A stretch of 64,000 nt of DNA from Stenotrophomonas maltophilia (GTDB lineage: Bacteria > Pseudomonadota > Gammaproteobacteria > Xanthomonadales > Xanthomonadaceae): contig NZ_CP154630.1 of the NCBI RefSeq assembly GCF_039555535.1, forward strand, positions 4,539,001 through 4,603,000, given 5' to 3'. Position numbers and translations under genes: made by a program. Below, in pieces: positions 8,176 to 16,105 of the stretch. The stretch's first letter is position 1. Every line of letters begins with the position of its first letter. The notes beneath the pieces were generated by a model. That model was not told the DNA's origin. It worked only from the letters and a program-made list of their open reading frames with translations, and ran no database searches.

Positions 8176-11100
8176 TCATGGGGCGACGATGCTGGCGGAG
8201 TCGCCCTCCTGGCCGATCAGCACGGCGTTGGCCCAGTTGGCACAGACCTGGGCGGGTTGGCTGCCCTGCGCACCCAGCGTGCGCAGGCTCAGGGTGGAAA
8301 GGCCACGGATGTCCAGCTCCGGCTTGACCACGCCGGGTGCCTTCACCAGGCCGCTGTCGTACAGCAGGCGGTTGTCACCCCAGACCTGGAACTGCAGGCC
8401 GCCGGCGCTGCGGCACGCGTCGTCAATGCCGAGGTCGGCGCGCAGCAGGTGCCAGCCGCCCTGCAGGCGCAGGTCAATGCGGCTGTTGGCGCCGACGCCC
8501 AGGCCACGGCGGAACTGCAGGCCGTTCATGCGCATGCCGGCATCGCCACGGAACGGCTGGTCGGCGCGCACCTGGCTGGCCAGCGCGGCCGGCACCGGCA
8601 GCTCGGAGAGATAGCGCTGCCGGGCCGGTCGCTCCGGTTCCTGGTGTTCGAGGATGTGGAAGGTGGACAATGCGATCGGGCCGACGTCGCGCGGCTGCAG
8701 CGCATCGAAGGCACGGGCGCTGCCCTGCGCGGCGGTGACCATCGGGTCGGTGCTGCTGGCGCCGTCGCCTTCGGGGTTCTGCACACTCAGCACGCGGAAG
8801 CGCAGCAGGCGGCCGGCATGGGCCGGGAAGTCGATGCGCTGCACGCCCTCCTTCAACTGCAGGCGGCCACGTGCGATCGGCTCACCCCACTCGCCATTGC
8901 TGTCGCCCAGGTACACCTCGTAGTCACGCACCTGGCCGTGCTTCCAGTTCTTGTCGTTGCGCGGCGCGATGTCGATGCCATCGATCATCTTCCGCTCACC
9001 GAACCCGATCACCCACTCATGCGCACCGGTGCGCACGGCCTGGTTGCGCACGCTGCGGAACCAGGTGTTGGGATCATCGTCGAAGGCATTTTCCAGCGCG
9101 TGGCCGGGTTCTTCGGCCGGGCGGTTGACCACCAGCAGGCTGTCGGCCGGCAGTTCGCGGCCGAGCACCGGTGCCGCCGGATAGGCATCGTCGGCAGCGG
9201 CGGCGGCGACCGCGAAGTCCAGCTGCAGCTGCAGCGGCTGGCGGATGTCCTGGCTGGCGGTCCGCACACGCAGGGTGCCGCGACGCTCGGCAGCATCGAA
9301 GTACCAGCCTTCAGCCGCAGCGTTGAACGCAGCGGCATCAGCCAGCGCCGGCAGCACGCGGCCACCGGCCTGCACCGCACGCGGTGCCTGGCGGCTGAGC
9401 ACACGCAGGCCGTAGCGGCGCTGCGCCAGCTGACCGTTGTAACTGCCCTGCACCGCGTCGATCTGCACCTGCACCGGGCCACTGCCCTGCGCCGGCGCCT
9501 GCACGCGGATCCGCTGCGTGCTCGACTCGCCCTGCTGGTAGCGGCGGGTGTTGCCGTCGTCTTCGTACAGCGTGTACTGCGAGTCGCCCTGTGGGTACAG
9601 GTCGAACGTCACTTCATCAAGCGGTTTCTCGCCGTCGAACAGCATCGACGGGTACATCGGCAGGATCGCACCGGCACGCACGAATACCGGCAGCGTGGCC
9701 AGGTCCACCTGGCGGTCGAGCTGGCGGCCGTCGGCGCCGGCCTGCACGCGGCGGCCATCCCAGTAGTCGATCCAGCCTCCGGCCGGCAGGTGGATGTCGC
9801 GACGCCAGCCACGGCTGGCGGCCTGGCTGCGGTACACCGGCGCCACCAGCAGGTCGCGGCCGAGCAGGAACTGGTACTTGTAGGTTTCATCCTGCGCGTG
9901 CGGGTCGCGCGGGTTGTCCCACATCAGGCCACGCACCGGCGGCGCGCCGGTCTGCGCGGCCTCGTGCACCAGCCCGTACATGTACGGGGTCAGGCGCATC
10001 TTCAACTTCAGGTAATCGCGGTTGATGCTGCGATAGGGCTCGTCGTACCACCACGGGTGCTTGCGTGCGTTCGACGACCAGCCGCTCATGCCCATCAGCA
10101 CCGGGGTGAACGCCTTCCACTGCAGGTCGCGGGTGAAGGTCTCGGCGCTGCCGCCGAAGATCGCATCCACATCACCGCTGGCATAGGCCATGCCGGACAG
10201 GCCCGAACCGACCAGGGTCGGCACGTGCCAGCGGATGTAGTCCCAGCTGCTGCTCTGGTCGCCGGTCCAGGCCACAGCGTAGCGCTGGATGCCGGCCCAG
10301 CCCATCACCGTCCACAGGAACGGGCGCGAATCGGAATTGTCGAGGATGCCGTTGAACGCCTGGCGGTTGGCGTCCATCGCGAACTGGTAGCCCTTGCCGG
10401 TCCAGGCCACGTCCAGCTTCTGCACGCGGCTGCCGGCCTTGCCCACTTCCCAGGCGATCTTGTCGACACCGTTCTCGGTCCACAGGCCGGTGCGGAAACC
10501 GTAGCCGGCGAGCCCCTTCACCGTTTCCGGCAGCTGCTTGTAACCGCAGCCGTAACCATCGTTGGGCAGGATCCAGCCACCGGGCATGTCGTGCTCGCGG
10601 TACTGCTTGGCCACCGAGTCGATCACATCCGGCGTGGTGCCGGTCGGGCCGTCACTCCAGCCTTCGGGCACGGTGCCGGGCTTCTTGGCATTGTCACCGT
10701 CGTTGTAGCAATCGGCATCGCCATAGGACAGCGCCCAGCGCGCCACCATGTTCGGGCGGCCGGTCAGCTGGGTGTAGCGCTCGATCAGCTTGGGCAGGTC
10801 GGCGCCGACGAAGTAGTACGCGTCGAAACGGTCTTCGCGGTGCAGCAGCGTGGCCTGGTCGGGCTGGCGCAGGTCGTAGCTGCCATCGCTCCAGGTATTG
10901 CGCAGCATGCCCCAGCCCCGGCTGCTCAGCAGCATGGGTGCCGGGCTGGGACGGTCGCCCTCTTCCCAGCCGCCGGAGTAGGACACGTCCAGCTCGCGGC
11001 CCTTGAACTGGTAACGGCCGTTCTGCTGGCCGCCACCGAAATAGCCTTCGTCAGCCTGCGAGGACAGCACCTGCACGCTCTGCGCGGCATCCAGGTCCAG

Positions 11101-11535
11101 CGGCTGCAGTTCCTGCCACAGCGCGGTGGGCTGGCCGTTGTCCAGACGTTCCAGGCGCATGCGCAGCGGCTGCCGCTGCACATGCAGCACCAGCGCATCG
11201 GTACGCACGCGGATTTCCTGCGCGTCTTCTTCCAGCTGCGCCTGCACGTTCGTCTTGGGCTGCGGCAGCACGATCGGCGCGGCCTTGTCGCCGGCGCCGG
11301 TCAGCTTGCCGTTGCGGCCGGCCTGCACGCGGATGATGTCGGTGGCCGGCAGTTCGATACGGATGCGCGCGCCCTTGTCGGTCTGCAGGTCCCAGCCGCG
11401 CACGCCATCGCGGCTGTCGCTGGCGCTGACCGAACGCAGGTTGCCGACCGGCTCGGCCCGGGCCGGCATGGACGCCAGCATCAATGCCGGCAACAGGGCC
11501 AGCATCAGCGGCGAGCGACGAACGCAGTTTTCCAC
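8176..11535 (-). CDS. GH31 family glycosidase with C-terminal carbohydrate-binding domains, probable alpha-N-acetylgalactosaminidase
   Basis: This exported glycosidase of 1119 residues begins at the GTG at 11535, which has GGGAG five bases upstream. The signal peptide ends at MPARA. The GH31 barrel occupies roughly residues 150-700. The likely nucleophile is Asp375 (VQKLDVAW) and the likely acid/base is Asp426 (WTGDQSSSW). A discoidin-like F5/8 type C domain follows near 845-955 (HALENAFDDDPNTWFRS), then an NPCBM-like domain near the C-terminus (RGLGVGANSRIDLRL). GH31 contains a described group of alpha-GalNAc-ases that act on mucin-type O-glycans. The aga genes across the promoter make that the best substrate guess; alpha-galactosidase or alpha-glucosidase activity is not excluded. 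Confidence 0.82.
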   Translation of the reverse strand: MENCVRRSPLMLALLPALMLASMPARAEPVGNLRSVSASDSRDGVRGWDLQTDKGARIRIELPATDIIRVQAGRNGKLTGAGDKAAPIVLPQPKTNVQAQLEEDAQEIRVRTDALVLHVQRQPLRMRLERLDNGQPTALWQELQPLDLDAAQSVQVLSSQADEGYFGGGQQNGRYQFKGRELDVSYSGGWEEGDRPSPAPMLLSSRGWGMLRNTWSDGSYDLRQPDQATLLHREDRFDAYYFVGADLPKLIERYTQLTGRPNMVARWALSYGDADCYNDGDNAKKPGTVPEGWSDGPTGTTPDVIDSVAKQYREHDMPGGWILPNDGYGCGYKQLPETVKGLAGYGFRTGLWTENGVDKIAWEVGKAGSRVQKLDVAWTGKGYQFAMDANRQAFNGILDNSDSRPFLWTVMGWAGIQRYAVAWTGDQSSSWDYIRWHVPTLVGSGLSGMAYASGDVDAIFGGSAETFTRDLQWKAFTPVLMGMSGWSSNARKHPWWYDEPYRSINRDYLKLKMRLTPYMYGLVHEAAQTGAPPVRGLMWDNPRDPHAQDETYKYQFLLGRDLLVAPVYRSQAASRGWRRDIHLPAGGWIDYWDGRRVQAGADGRQLDRQVDLATLPVFVRAGAILPMYPSMLFDGEKPLDEVTFDLYPQGDSQYTLYEDDGNTRRYQQGESSTQRIRVQAPAQGSGPVQVQIDAVQGSYNGQLAQRRYGLRVLSRQAPRAVQAGGRVLPALADAAAFNAAAEGWYFDAAERRGTLRVRTASQDIRQPLQLQLDFAVAAAAADDAYPAAPVLGRELPADSLLVVNRPAEEPGHALENAFDDDPNTWFRSVRNQAVRTGAHEWVIGFGERKMIDGIDIAPRNDKNWKHGQVRDYEVYLGDSNGEWGEPIARGRLQLKEGVQRIDFPAHAGRLLRFRVLSVQNPEGDGASSTDPMVTAAQGSARAFDALQPRDVGPIALSTFHILEHQEPERPARQRYLSELPVPAALASQVRADQPFRGDAGMRMNGLQFRRGLGVGANSRIDLRLQGGWHLLRADLGIDDACRSAGGLQFQVWGDNRLLYDSGLVKAPGVVKPELDIRGLSTLSLRTLGAQGSQPAQVCANWANAVLIGQEGDSASIVAP

Positions 11536-11582
11536 GCGGACTCCCAACCCGTTCACCGGGCGTTTCGAAAGCGATTGGGCCG

Positions 11583-11612
11583 ACTCTAGGGCAGCGATTC
11601 GAAAGATGTCAA
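11583..11612 (-). promoter_or_regulatory. Candidate promoter of the GH31 arm
   Basis: On the minus strand TTGACA (11607-11612) is followed after 18 bases by TAGAGT (11583-11588). The spacer begins TCTTTCGAA, so a CTTTC motif sits between the two boxes, where a bound repressor would block polymerase. Confidence 0.55.
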
Positions 11613-11803
11613 CAAATTGAAAGGAAAAAGGAAGATATATTCCATTGAAACGAAAGTTGTTGCGTCGCAATACTTTGTGTAAGCGCTTGCAGCCGCCTGT
11701 TAAGCATTGTGCGATACGGCATCCGGCGGATTCTTGCGTTTTCCGACGTGCTCTGGTCAGAGCGAAGCCGTAGTCACATTTTCTTTCTTTTTGCTTTCGC
11801 TAT

Positions 11804-11832
11804 TTGACATTTCGAAAGAAAACGCAGATGGT
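11804..11832 (+). promoter_or_regulatory. Candidate promoter of the agaS arm
   Basis: A perfect -35 box TTGACA lies at 11804-11809. A weak GATGGT lies 17 bases downstream. The spacer begins TTTCGAAAG, nearly the same arrangement as in the opposite promoter. A transcript would begin near 11839, which favours ATG 11858 as the agaS start. Confidence 0.5.
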
Positions 11833-11857
11833 GCGCTGGCCCAACTGGAACCTCCGA

Positions 11858-13012
11858 ATGGACGTCACCCTGCTTTCCGATGTGTCCGCCTGGCAGCGCC
11901 TGGGCGGAGCCGATACCGCTACCGAAATCGCCCAGCAGCCTGCGCTGTGGGAATCCCTCGCCCAGGACCTGTCGCGTGCCCGCGACCGCCTGCAGGCCTT
12001 CCTCGGCGACAGCCTCAATGACCCGAACCAGCGCGTGCTGTTCACCGGCGCCGGCAGCTCCGGCTTCATCGCTGAAATGGTGGCCGACGCGATCAATGCA
12101 CAGTGGCCGGCCGAGGTGCGCGTGGTGCACACCACCAGCCTGCTGACCCACCCGGCGCTGTACCTGCAGCGCGACCGCCCGACCCTGCTGGTGTCGTTTG
12201 GCCGCAGTGGTTCCAGCCCGGAAAGCGTGGCTGCGGTGGACCGCGTGCGCGCCGATGTGGATGACGCACGCTTCCTCGACATCACCTGCAACGCCGATGG
12301 CGAACTCGCCCGCCGCGGCGCCGGCCGCGCAGATACCTGCACCCTGCTGATGCCCTCGGCCAGCTGCGACCGCGCGTTCGCGATGACCAGCAGCCTGACC
12401 TGCATGCTGCTGGCTGCGCTGACTGTGTTCGACCGCTCGTCGTGGGATGCCCGCGTGGCACGCCTGAAGCAGGTCGCCGCGCTGGCCCGTGAAGGCCAAG
12501 CGCAGTGGGATGCACCGGTGGCAACGCTTGCGCAGGGCCCGTTCAACCGCGTGATCTATCTTGGCAGCGGGCCGCTGGAAGCGCTGGCCCGCGAGTGTGC
12601 ACTGAAGGTGCTGGAGCTGACCGCCGGCCGCGTGCTGGCACTGGCCAACACGCCGCTGGGCTTCCGCCACGGCCCGAAGTCGACGCTGGACGGCAATACG
12701 CTGGTGGTGGTGCTGCGCAGCGTGCAGCCACTGGCGCGCCGCTACGAACAGGACCTGCTGGAAGAACTGCGCCGCGACGGCGTGGCCGGCCAGGTGCTGG
12801 CGATCGGCCCGCACTCGGATATCGGCGCCGATGACGAGTACACCCTTGTGGTGCCGGCATTCGACGACCCCTGGCTGGCGCCGGTGTGGCTGGGCTTCGC
12901 GCAGCTGTTCGCATTGCAGCGCTCGGCCGCACTCGGCCTGACCCCGGACAACCCGTTCCCGGACGGCACCGTCAACCGCGTCGTCAAGGGCGTCACCATC
13001 CACCATGGCTGA
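11858..13012 (+). CDS. agaS: D-galactosamine-6-phosphate deaminase/isomerase AgaS
   Basis: AgaS converts galactosamine-6-phosphate to tagatose-6-phosphate and ammonia in the cytoplasm. The 384-residue protein has two SIS domains and follows the E. coli AgaS pattern closely: TGAGSSGFIAEM, SFGRSGSSPESVAAV, ITCNADGEL, FAMTSSLTCM, LGSGPLEALARECALKVLEL, FRHGPKS and GTVNRVVKGV at the C-terminus. I chose ATG 11858. Earlier in-frame starts lie inside or upstream of the predicted promoter. It is the first gene of the plus arm and overlaps agaK by eight bases, so the two are coupled. Confidence 0.92.
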   Translation: MDVTLLSDVSAWQRLGGADTATEIAQQPALWESLAQDLSRARDRLQAFLGDSLNDPNQRVLFTGAGSSGFIAEMVADAINAQWPAEVRVVHTTSLLTHPALYLQRDRPTLLVSFGRSGSSPESVAAVDRVRADVDDARFLDITCNADGELARRGAGRADTCTLLMPSASCDRAFAMTSSLTCMLLAALTVFDRSSWDARVARLKQVAALAREGQAQWDAPVATLAQGPFNRVIYLGSGPLEALARECALKVLELTAGRVLALANTPLGFRHGPKSTLDGNTLVVVLRSVQPLARRYEQDLLEELRRDGVAGQVLAIGPHSDIGADDEYTLVVPAFDDPWLAPVWLGFAQLFALQRSAALGLTPDNPFPDGTVNRVVKGVTIHHG

Positions 13013-13943
13013 GCTGATCGCCCACGCCTGCTACGGCATCGACATCGGCGGCACCAAGATCGAGCTGGTGGCGTGCGATGCGGCGATGCAGGTCACCTGG
13101 CGCCGTCGGGTCAGCACGCCGCAGGGCGACTACGACGGTTTCCTGCAGGCGGTGGTGACCCTGGTCGCCGAGGCCGATGCCGCGCTGGGTCGCAGTGATG
13201 CGGCCATCGGCATCGCCCTGCCCGGCGTGCGCGATCACCGCAGCGGCCGCCAGCTGAGCGCGAATGTGCCGGCATTGACCGGCCACAGCGTGGCCGCCGA
13301 CCTGCAGGCACGCCTGCAGCGCCCGCTGCACTTCGGCAACGATCTGCAGTGCTTTGCCCTGTCGGAAGCACACGGCGGTGCCGCCGACGGCTATCCCAGC
13401 ATGTTCGGCGCCATCCTCGGCACCGGCGCCGGTGGCGGCTTCTGCCTGCAGGGTCGCCTGCTGTCCGGCTTCAACGGCCTGGCCGGCGAATGGGGCCACT
13501 GGAGCGTGCCCGGCCACCTGCTGCAGCGCCATGGCCTGCCACTGATCGACTGCGCCTGCGGCCTGCAGGGCTGCGTGGAGCGCTACGTGTCCGGCAGCGG
13601 GCTGGCGATGATCGAGCGCCATCTGGGTGGAAGTGCGGTGGATGCCAGCGCGGTGATCGCCCTGGCCGAGGCCGGCGACGCGCGTGCGCGCCAGGCGCTC
13701 GACATCCACCGCGATCTGCTTGGCCACAGCCTGGCCGCGCTGGTGCTGGCGCTGGACCCGCACGTGATCGTGCTGGGCGGCGGCCTGTCGCAGTACGCAC
13801 CGCTGTACCAGCAGCTGCCAACCGCCGTCTCGGCGCATCTGTTCAACGGCGTGCAGGTTCCGCCGATCGTGCCGCCGCGCTTCGGCGATGCCGGTGGCGC
13901 CCGTGGTGCCGCCCTGCTCGCCTGCCAACCCTCGTTTTCCTGA
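13005..13943 (+). CDS. agaK: ROK-family kinase, probable N-acetylgalactosamine kinase AgaK
   Basis: This cytoplasmic sugar kinase of 312 residues should phosphorylate imported GalNAc at the 6 position, replacing the PTS used by E. coli. ROK features are clear: the phosphate loop DIGGTKIE near residues 13-20, GTGAGGGF near 144-151, GEWGHW, and the zinc motif CACGLQGCVE near 183-192. Family members phosphorylate GlcNAc, ManNAc, glucose or fructose. GalNAc specificity is inferred from position between agaS and agaZ and from similar loci with AgaK in Shewanella. The start overlaps the agaS stop. Confidence 0.82.
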   Translation: MAELIAHACYGIDIGGTKIELVACDAAMQVTWRRRVSTPQGDYDGFLQAVVTLVAEADAALGRSDAAIGIALPGVRDHRSGRQLSANVPALTGHSVAADLQARLQRPLHFGNDLQCFALSEAHGGAADGYPSMFGAILGTGAGGGFCLQGRLLSGFNGLAGEWGHWSVPGHLLQRHGLPLIDCACGLQGCVERYVSGSGLAMIERHLGGSAVDASAVIALAEAGDARARQALDIHRDLLGHSLAALVLALDPHVIVLGGGLSQYAPLYQQLPTAVSAHLFNGVQVPPIVPPRFGDAGGARGAALLACQPSFS

Positions 13944-13960
13944 TTGACCGGAGCCTGACC

Positions 13961-15295
13961 ATGTCCCCGTTGCAGACCCTGCTTGCCTCCCACCGCGCCG
14001 GTGCCAACGTCGGCCTGTACAGCGTCTGCTGCAGCAACGAGCAGGTGCTGCGTGCGGCCATGCACGTGGCGCTGGCGCACGGCACCGTGCTGCTGGTCGA
14101 GGCCACCTCCAACCAGGTCGACCAGTTCGGCGGCTACACCGGGATGACTCCGCCGCAGTACCGCGATTACGTCAGCACGCTGGCCGATGAGGAAGGTTTC
14201 CCGCGCGAGCGGCTGATCCTGGGTGGCGACCACCTCGGCCCGAATGCCTGGCAGAAGCGCCCGGCTGCCGAAGCGATGACCCACGCGCGCGTGCTGATCG
14301 AAGCCTACGTCGCCGCCGGTTTCCACAAGATCCACCTCGATTGCAGCATGTCCTGCGCCGATGACCCGGTGCCGCTGCCGGACGCCATCGTCGCAGCGCG
14401 TTCGGCCGAGCTGGCTGAAATCGCTGAGCGCACCGCTGCGGATCATGGCCTGCCGCCGCCGGTCTACGTGATCGGTACCGAGGTGCCGATTCCCGGTGGC
14501 GAAGCCTCGCTGGCCGAGGGCCTGCAGGTGACCACGCCGGCCGCCGCCGCGCAGACCCTGGCCATCCACCAGCAGGCGTTCGACACGCCGCTGCTGCGCG
14601 ACGCGTGGCAGCGCGTGATCGCGATGGTCGTGCAGCCGGGCGTGGACTTCGACCACAGCAGCGTGCACGAGTACGACGCGGCCGCTGCCAGCGCGCTGGC
14701 TGACTTCCTCGAACAGCAGCCACGCATCGTGTTCGAAGCGCATTCCACCGATTACCAGCGCGAAAGCGGCCTGCACGCGTTGGTGCGCGACCACTTCGCC
14801 ATCCTCAAGGTCGGCCCGGCGGCGACCTTCGCCTACCGCGAAGCGCTGTTCGCGCTGGCCGCGATCGAGGCCGAACTATTGCCGGCGGCGCAGTGCTCGC
14901 GCCTGCCGCAGGTGCTGGATGAAGTGATGGTGGCGCAGCCGAAGTACTGGCAGTCCTACTACCAGGGCGATGAGGCAGCGCTGCGCCTGCTGCGCAGCTA
15001 TTCCTTCAGCGACCGCTGCCGCTACTACTGGGGCGAGCCCGCGCTGGTGCAGGCGGTGCAGACCCTGTTCGCCAACCTGGAACGGCACGCGCCGCCGCTG
15101 GTGCTGCTCAGCCAGTACCTGCCGGAGCAGTACCGTGCCGTGCGCGAGGGCACCCTCGCCAACACCCCCACCGCACTGGTGCAGCACCGTATCGGCCTGT
15201 GCCTGGGCGAGTACGCCCGTGCGTGCAGCGCCAACCAGGCCGGAACCCGCACGCAGAACGCAGGCTCGGCTGCTGCCGCTGCTGCGAACGGCTAA
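13961..15295 (+). CDS. agaZ: GatZ/KbaZ-family protein AgaZ (tagatose phosphate step)
   Basis: This 444-residue cytoplasmic protein belongs to the GatZ/KbaZ family. The strongest stretches are VGLYSVCCSNEQVLRAA, LVEATSNQVDQFGGYTGMTP, LILGGDHLGPNAWQ, GFHKIHLDCSMSCADD, YVIGTEVPIPGGE and FEAHSTDYQ. In E. coli such proteins are needed for full activity of the tagatose-1,6-bisphosphate aldolase. In GalNAc loci with AgaK, a tagatose-6-phosphate kinase role has been proposed. No separate tagatose-6-phosphate kinase gene is seen here, which fits the second view but does not prove it. The start ATG 13961 is 18 bases after agaK with CCGGAG upstream. The Ala-rich C-terminal tail looks unstructured. Confidence 0.83.
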   Translation: MSPLQTLLASHRAGANVGLYSVCCSNEQVLRAAMHVALAHGTVLLVEATSNQVDQFGGYTGMTPPQYRDYVSTLADEEGFPRERLILGGDHLGPNAWQKRPAAEAMTHARVLIEAYVAAGFHKIHLDCSMSCADDPVPLPDAIVAARSAELAEIAERTAADHGLPPPVYVIGTEVPIPGGEASLAEGLQVTTPAAAAQTLAIHQQAFDTPLLRDAWQRVIAMVVQPGVDFDHSSVHEYDAAAASALADFLEQQPRIVFEAHSTDYQRESGLHALVRDHFAILKVGPAATFAYREALFALAAIEAELLPAAQCSRLPQVLDEVMVAQPKYWQSYYQGDEAALRLLRSYSFSDRCRYYWGEPALVQAVQTLFANLERHAPPLVLLSQYLPEQYRAVREGTLANTPTALVQHRIGLCLGEYARACSANQAGTRTQNAGSAAAAAANG

Positions 15296-15322
15296 TCTCT
15301 ACCTTTCCCCGCGACACCGAGA

Positions 15323-16105
15323 ATGGCCATGCGCAACACCCGCTCCCGCCGACAACAGATCCTGCAGCTGCTGATCGAGCACGGCGCGGTGCAGGTGGCC
15401 GATCTGGTCGAGCGCTTCGGCGTGTCGGCGGTGACCATCCGTGCCGACCTGACCCACTTCGAATCGCAGGGCCTGGCCAACCGTACCCACGGTGGCGCCA
15501 CGCTGGTGCGCACGCCGCCGCAGGAACAGGACATCCACGAAAAGGACGCACTGAACCTGCCGCTGAAGGAATCGATCGGTGCGTGTGCCGCGCGCCTGGT
15601 GCGGCCCGGCGACAACATCATCATCGACTCCGGCTCGACCACGATGACCCTGGCCCGCCACCTGCGCACGCAGCGCGACGTGACGGTGATGACCAACGGG
15701 CTGAACATCGCCTGGGAACTGGCCAACGCGCCGGGCATCAACGTGCTGCTGACTGGTGGCCTGCTGCGCCAGCAGTCGTTGTCGCTGCAGGGCAGCCAGG
15801 CCGAAGCCAGCCTCAACTCCTACAGCTTCGACACGCTGTTCCTGGGCGTGGACGGCCTGGACCTGCAGTTCGGCCTGACCACCCATGACGAAGCCGAAGC
15901 CCGCCTCAACCATCGCATGGTCGAGCGTGCACGCCGCATCGTGGTGCTGACCGACGCCTCCAAGTTCGGGCGCGTCAGCCTGCACCGCATCGCTCTGCTG
16001 GATCAGATCCACACCATCATCACCGATGCCGGCATCGACGACGCCTCCCGCGAGGGACTGCAGCGGCTGGGCATTGAAGTGATCATCGCCGAGCCCGCCG
16101 CATGA
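15323..16105 (+). CDS. agaR: DeoR-family regulator AgaR
   Basis: AgaR is the predicted repressor of the GalNAc locus. The 260-residue protein has an N-terminal winged helix (RRQQILQLLIEHGAVQVADL, then VSAVTIRADLTHFESQGL) and the DeoR sugar-phosphate sensor domain (IIIDSGSTTMTLARHL, VMTNGLNIAWEL, LLTGGLLRQQSLSLQG, DTLFLGVDGLDL). The usual inducer type is a phosphorylated sugar, here probably a GalN-6-phosphate or tagatose phosphate species. ATG 15323 is used; ATG 15329 is an alternative. Its stop overlaps the agaA start by four bases. Candidate operators are the GAAAG/CTTTC repeats at 11561-11818. Confidence 0.87.
   Translation: MAMRNTRSRRQQILQLLIEHGAVQVADLVERFGVSAVTIRADLTHFESQGLANRTHGGATLVRTPPQEQDIHEKDALNLPLKESIGACAARLVRPGDNIIIDSGSTTMTLARHLRTQRDVTVMTNGLNIAWELANAPGINVLLTGGLLRQQSLSLQGSQAEASLNSYSFDTLFLGVDGLDLQFGLTTHDEAEARLNHRMVERARRIVVLTDASKFGRVSLHRIALLDQIHTIITDAGIDDASREGLQRLGIEVIIAEPAA

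Larger units (their letters stand above)
11536..11857. promoter_or_regulatory. Divergent control region of the GalNAc locus with GAAAG/CTTTC repeats
   Basis: No gene is seen in this 322-base gap. It is AT-richer than its surroundings. GAAAG occurs at 11567, 11601, 11619, 11652 and 11814, and CTTTC at 11783 and 11794. Read in the direction of each arm, the nearby copies are mostly CTTTC. TTTCGAAA palindromes occur at 11563-11570 and 11810-11817. AgaR of other proteobacteria is reported to bind CTTTC-type direct repeats, and agaR lies in this locus, so these are candidate AgaR operators. The assignment is inference. Confidence 0.6.

Noticed and set aside
7681..11589. A 1302-codon open frame on the plus strand opposite the GH31 and receptor genes
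   Set aside because: It is antisense to clear genes with recognised motifs. Long open antisense frames are common at this GC content, and its protein is Ala/Val/Gly/Arg/His-rich without any family motif.
11804..11857. Earlier starts of agaS at TTG 11804 or ATG 11828
   Set aside because: The first lies in the -35 box and the second in the -10 region. AgaS similarity begins after ATG 11858.
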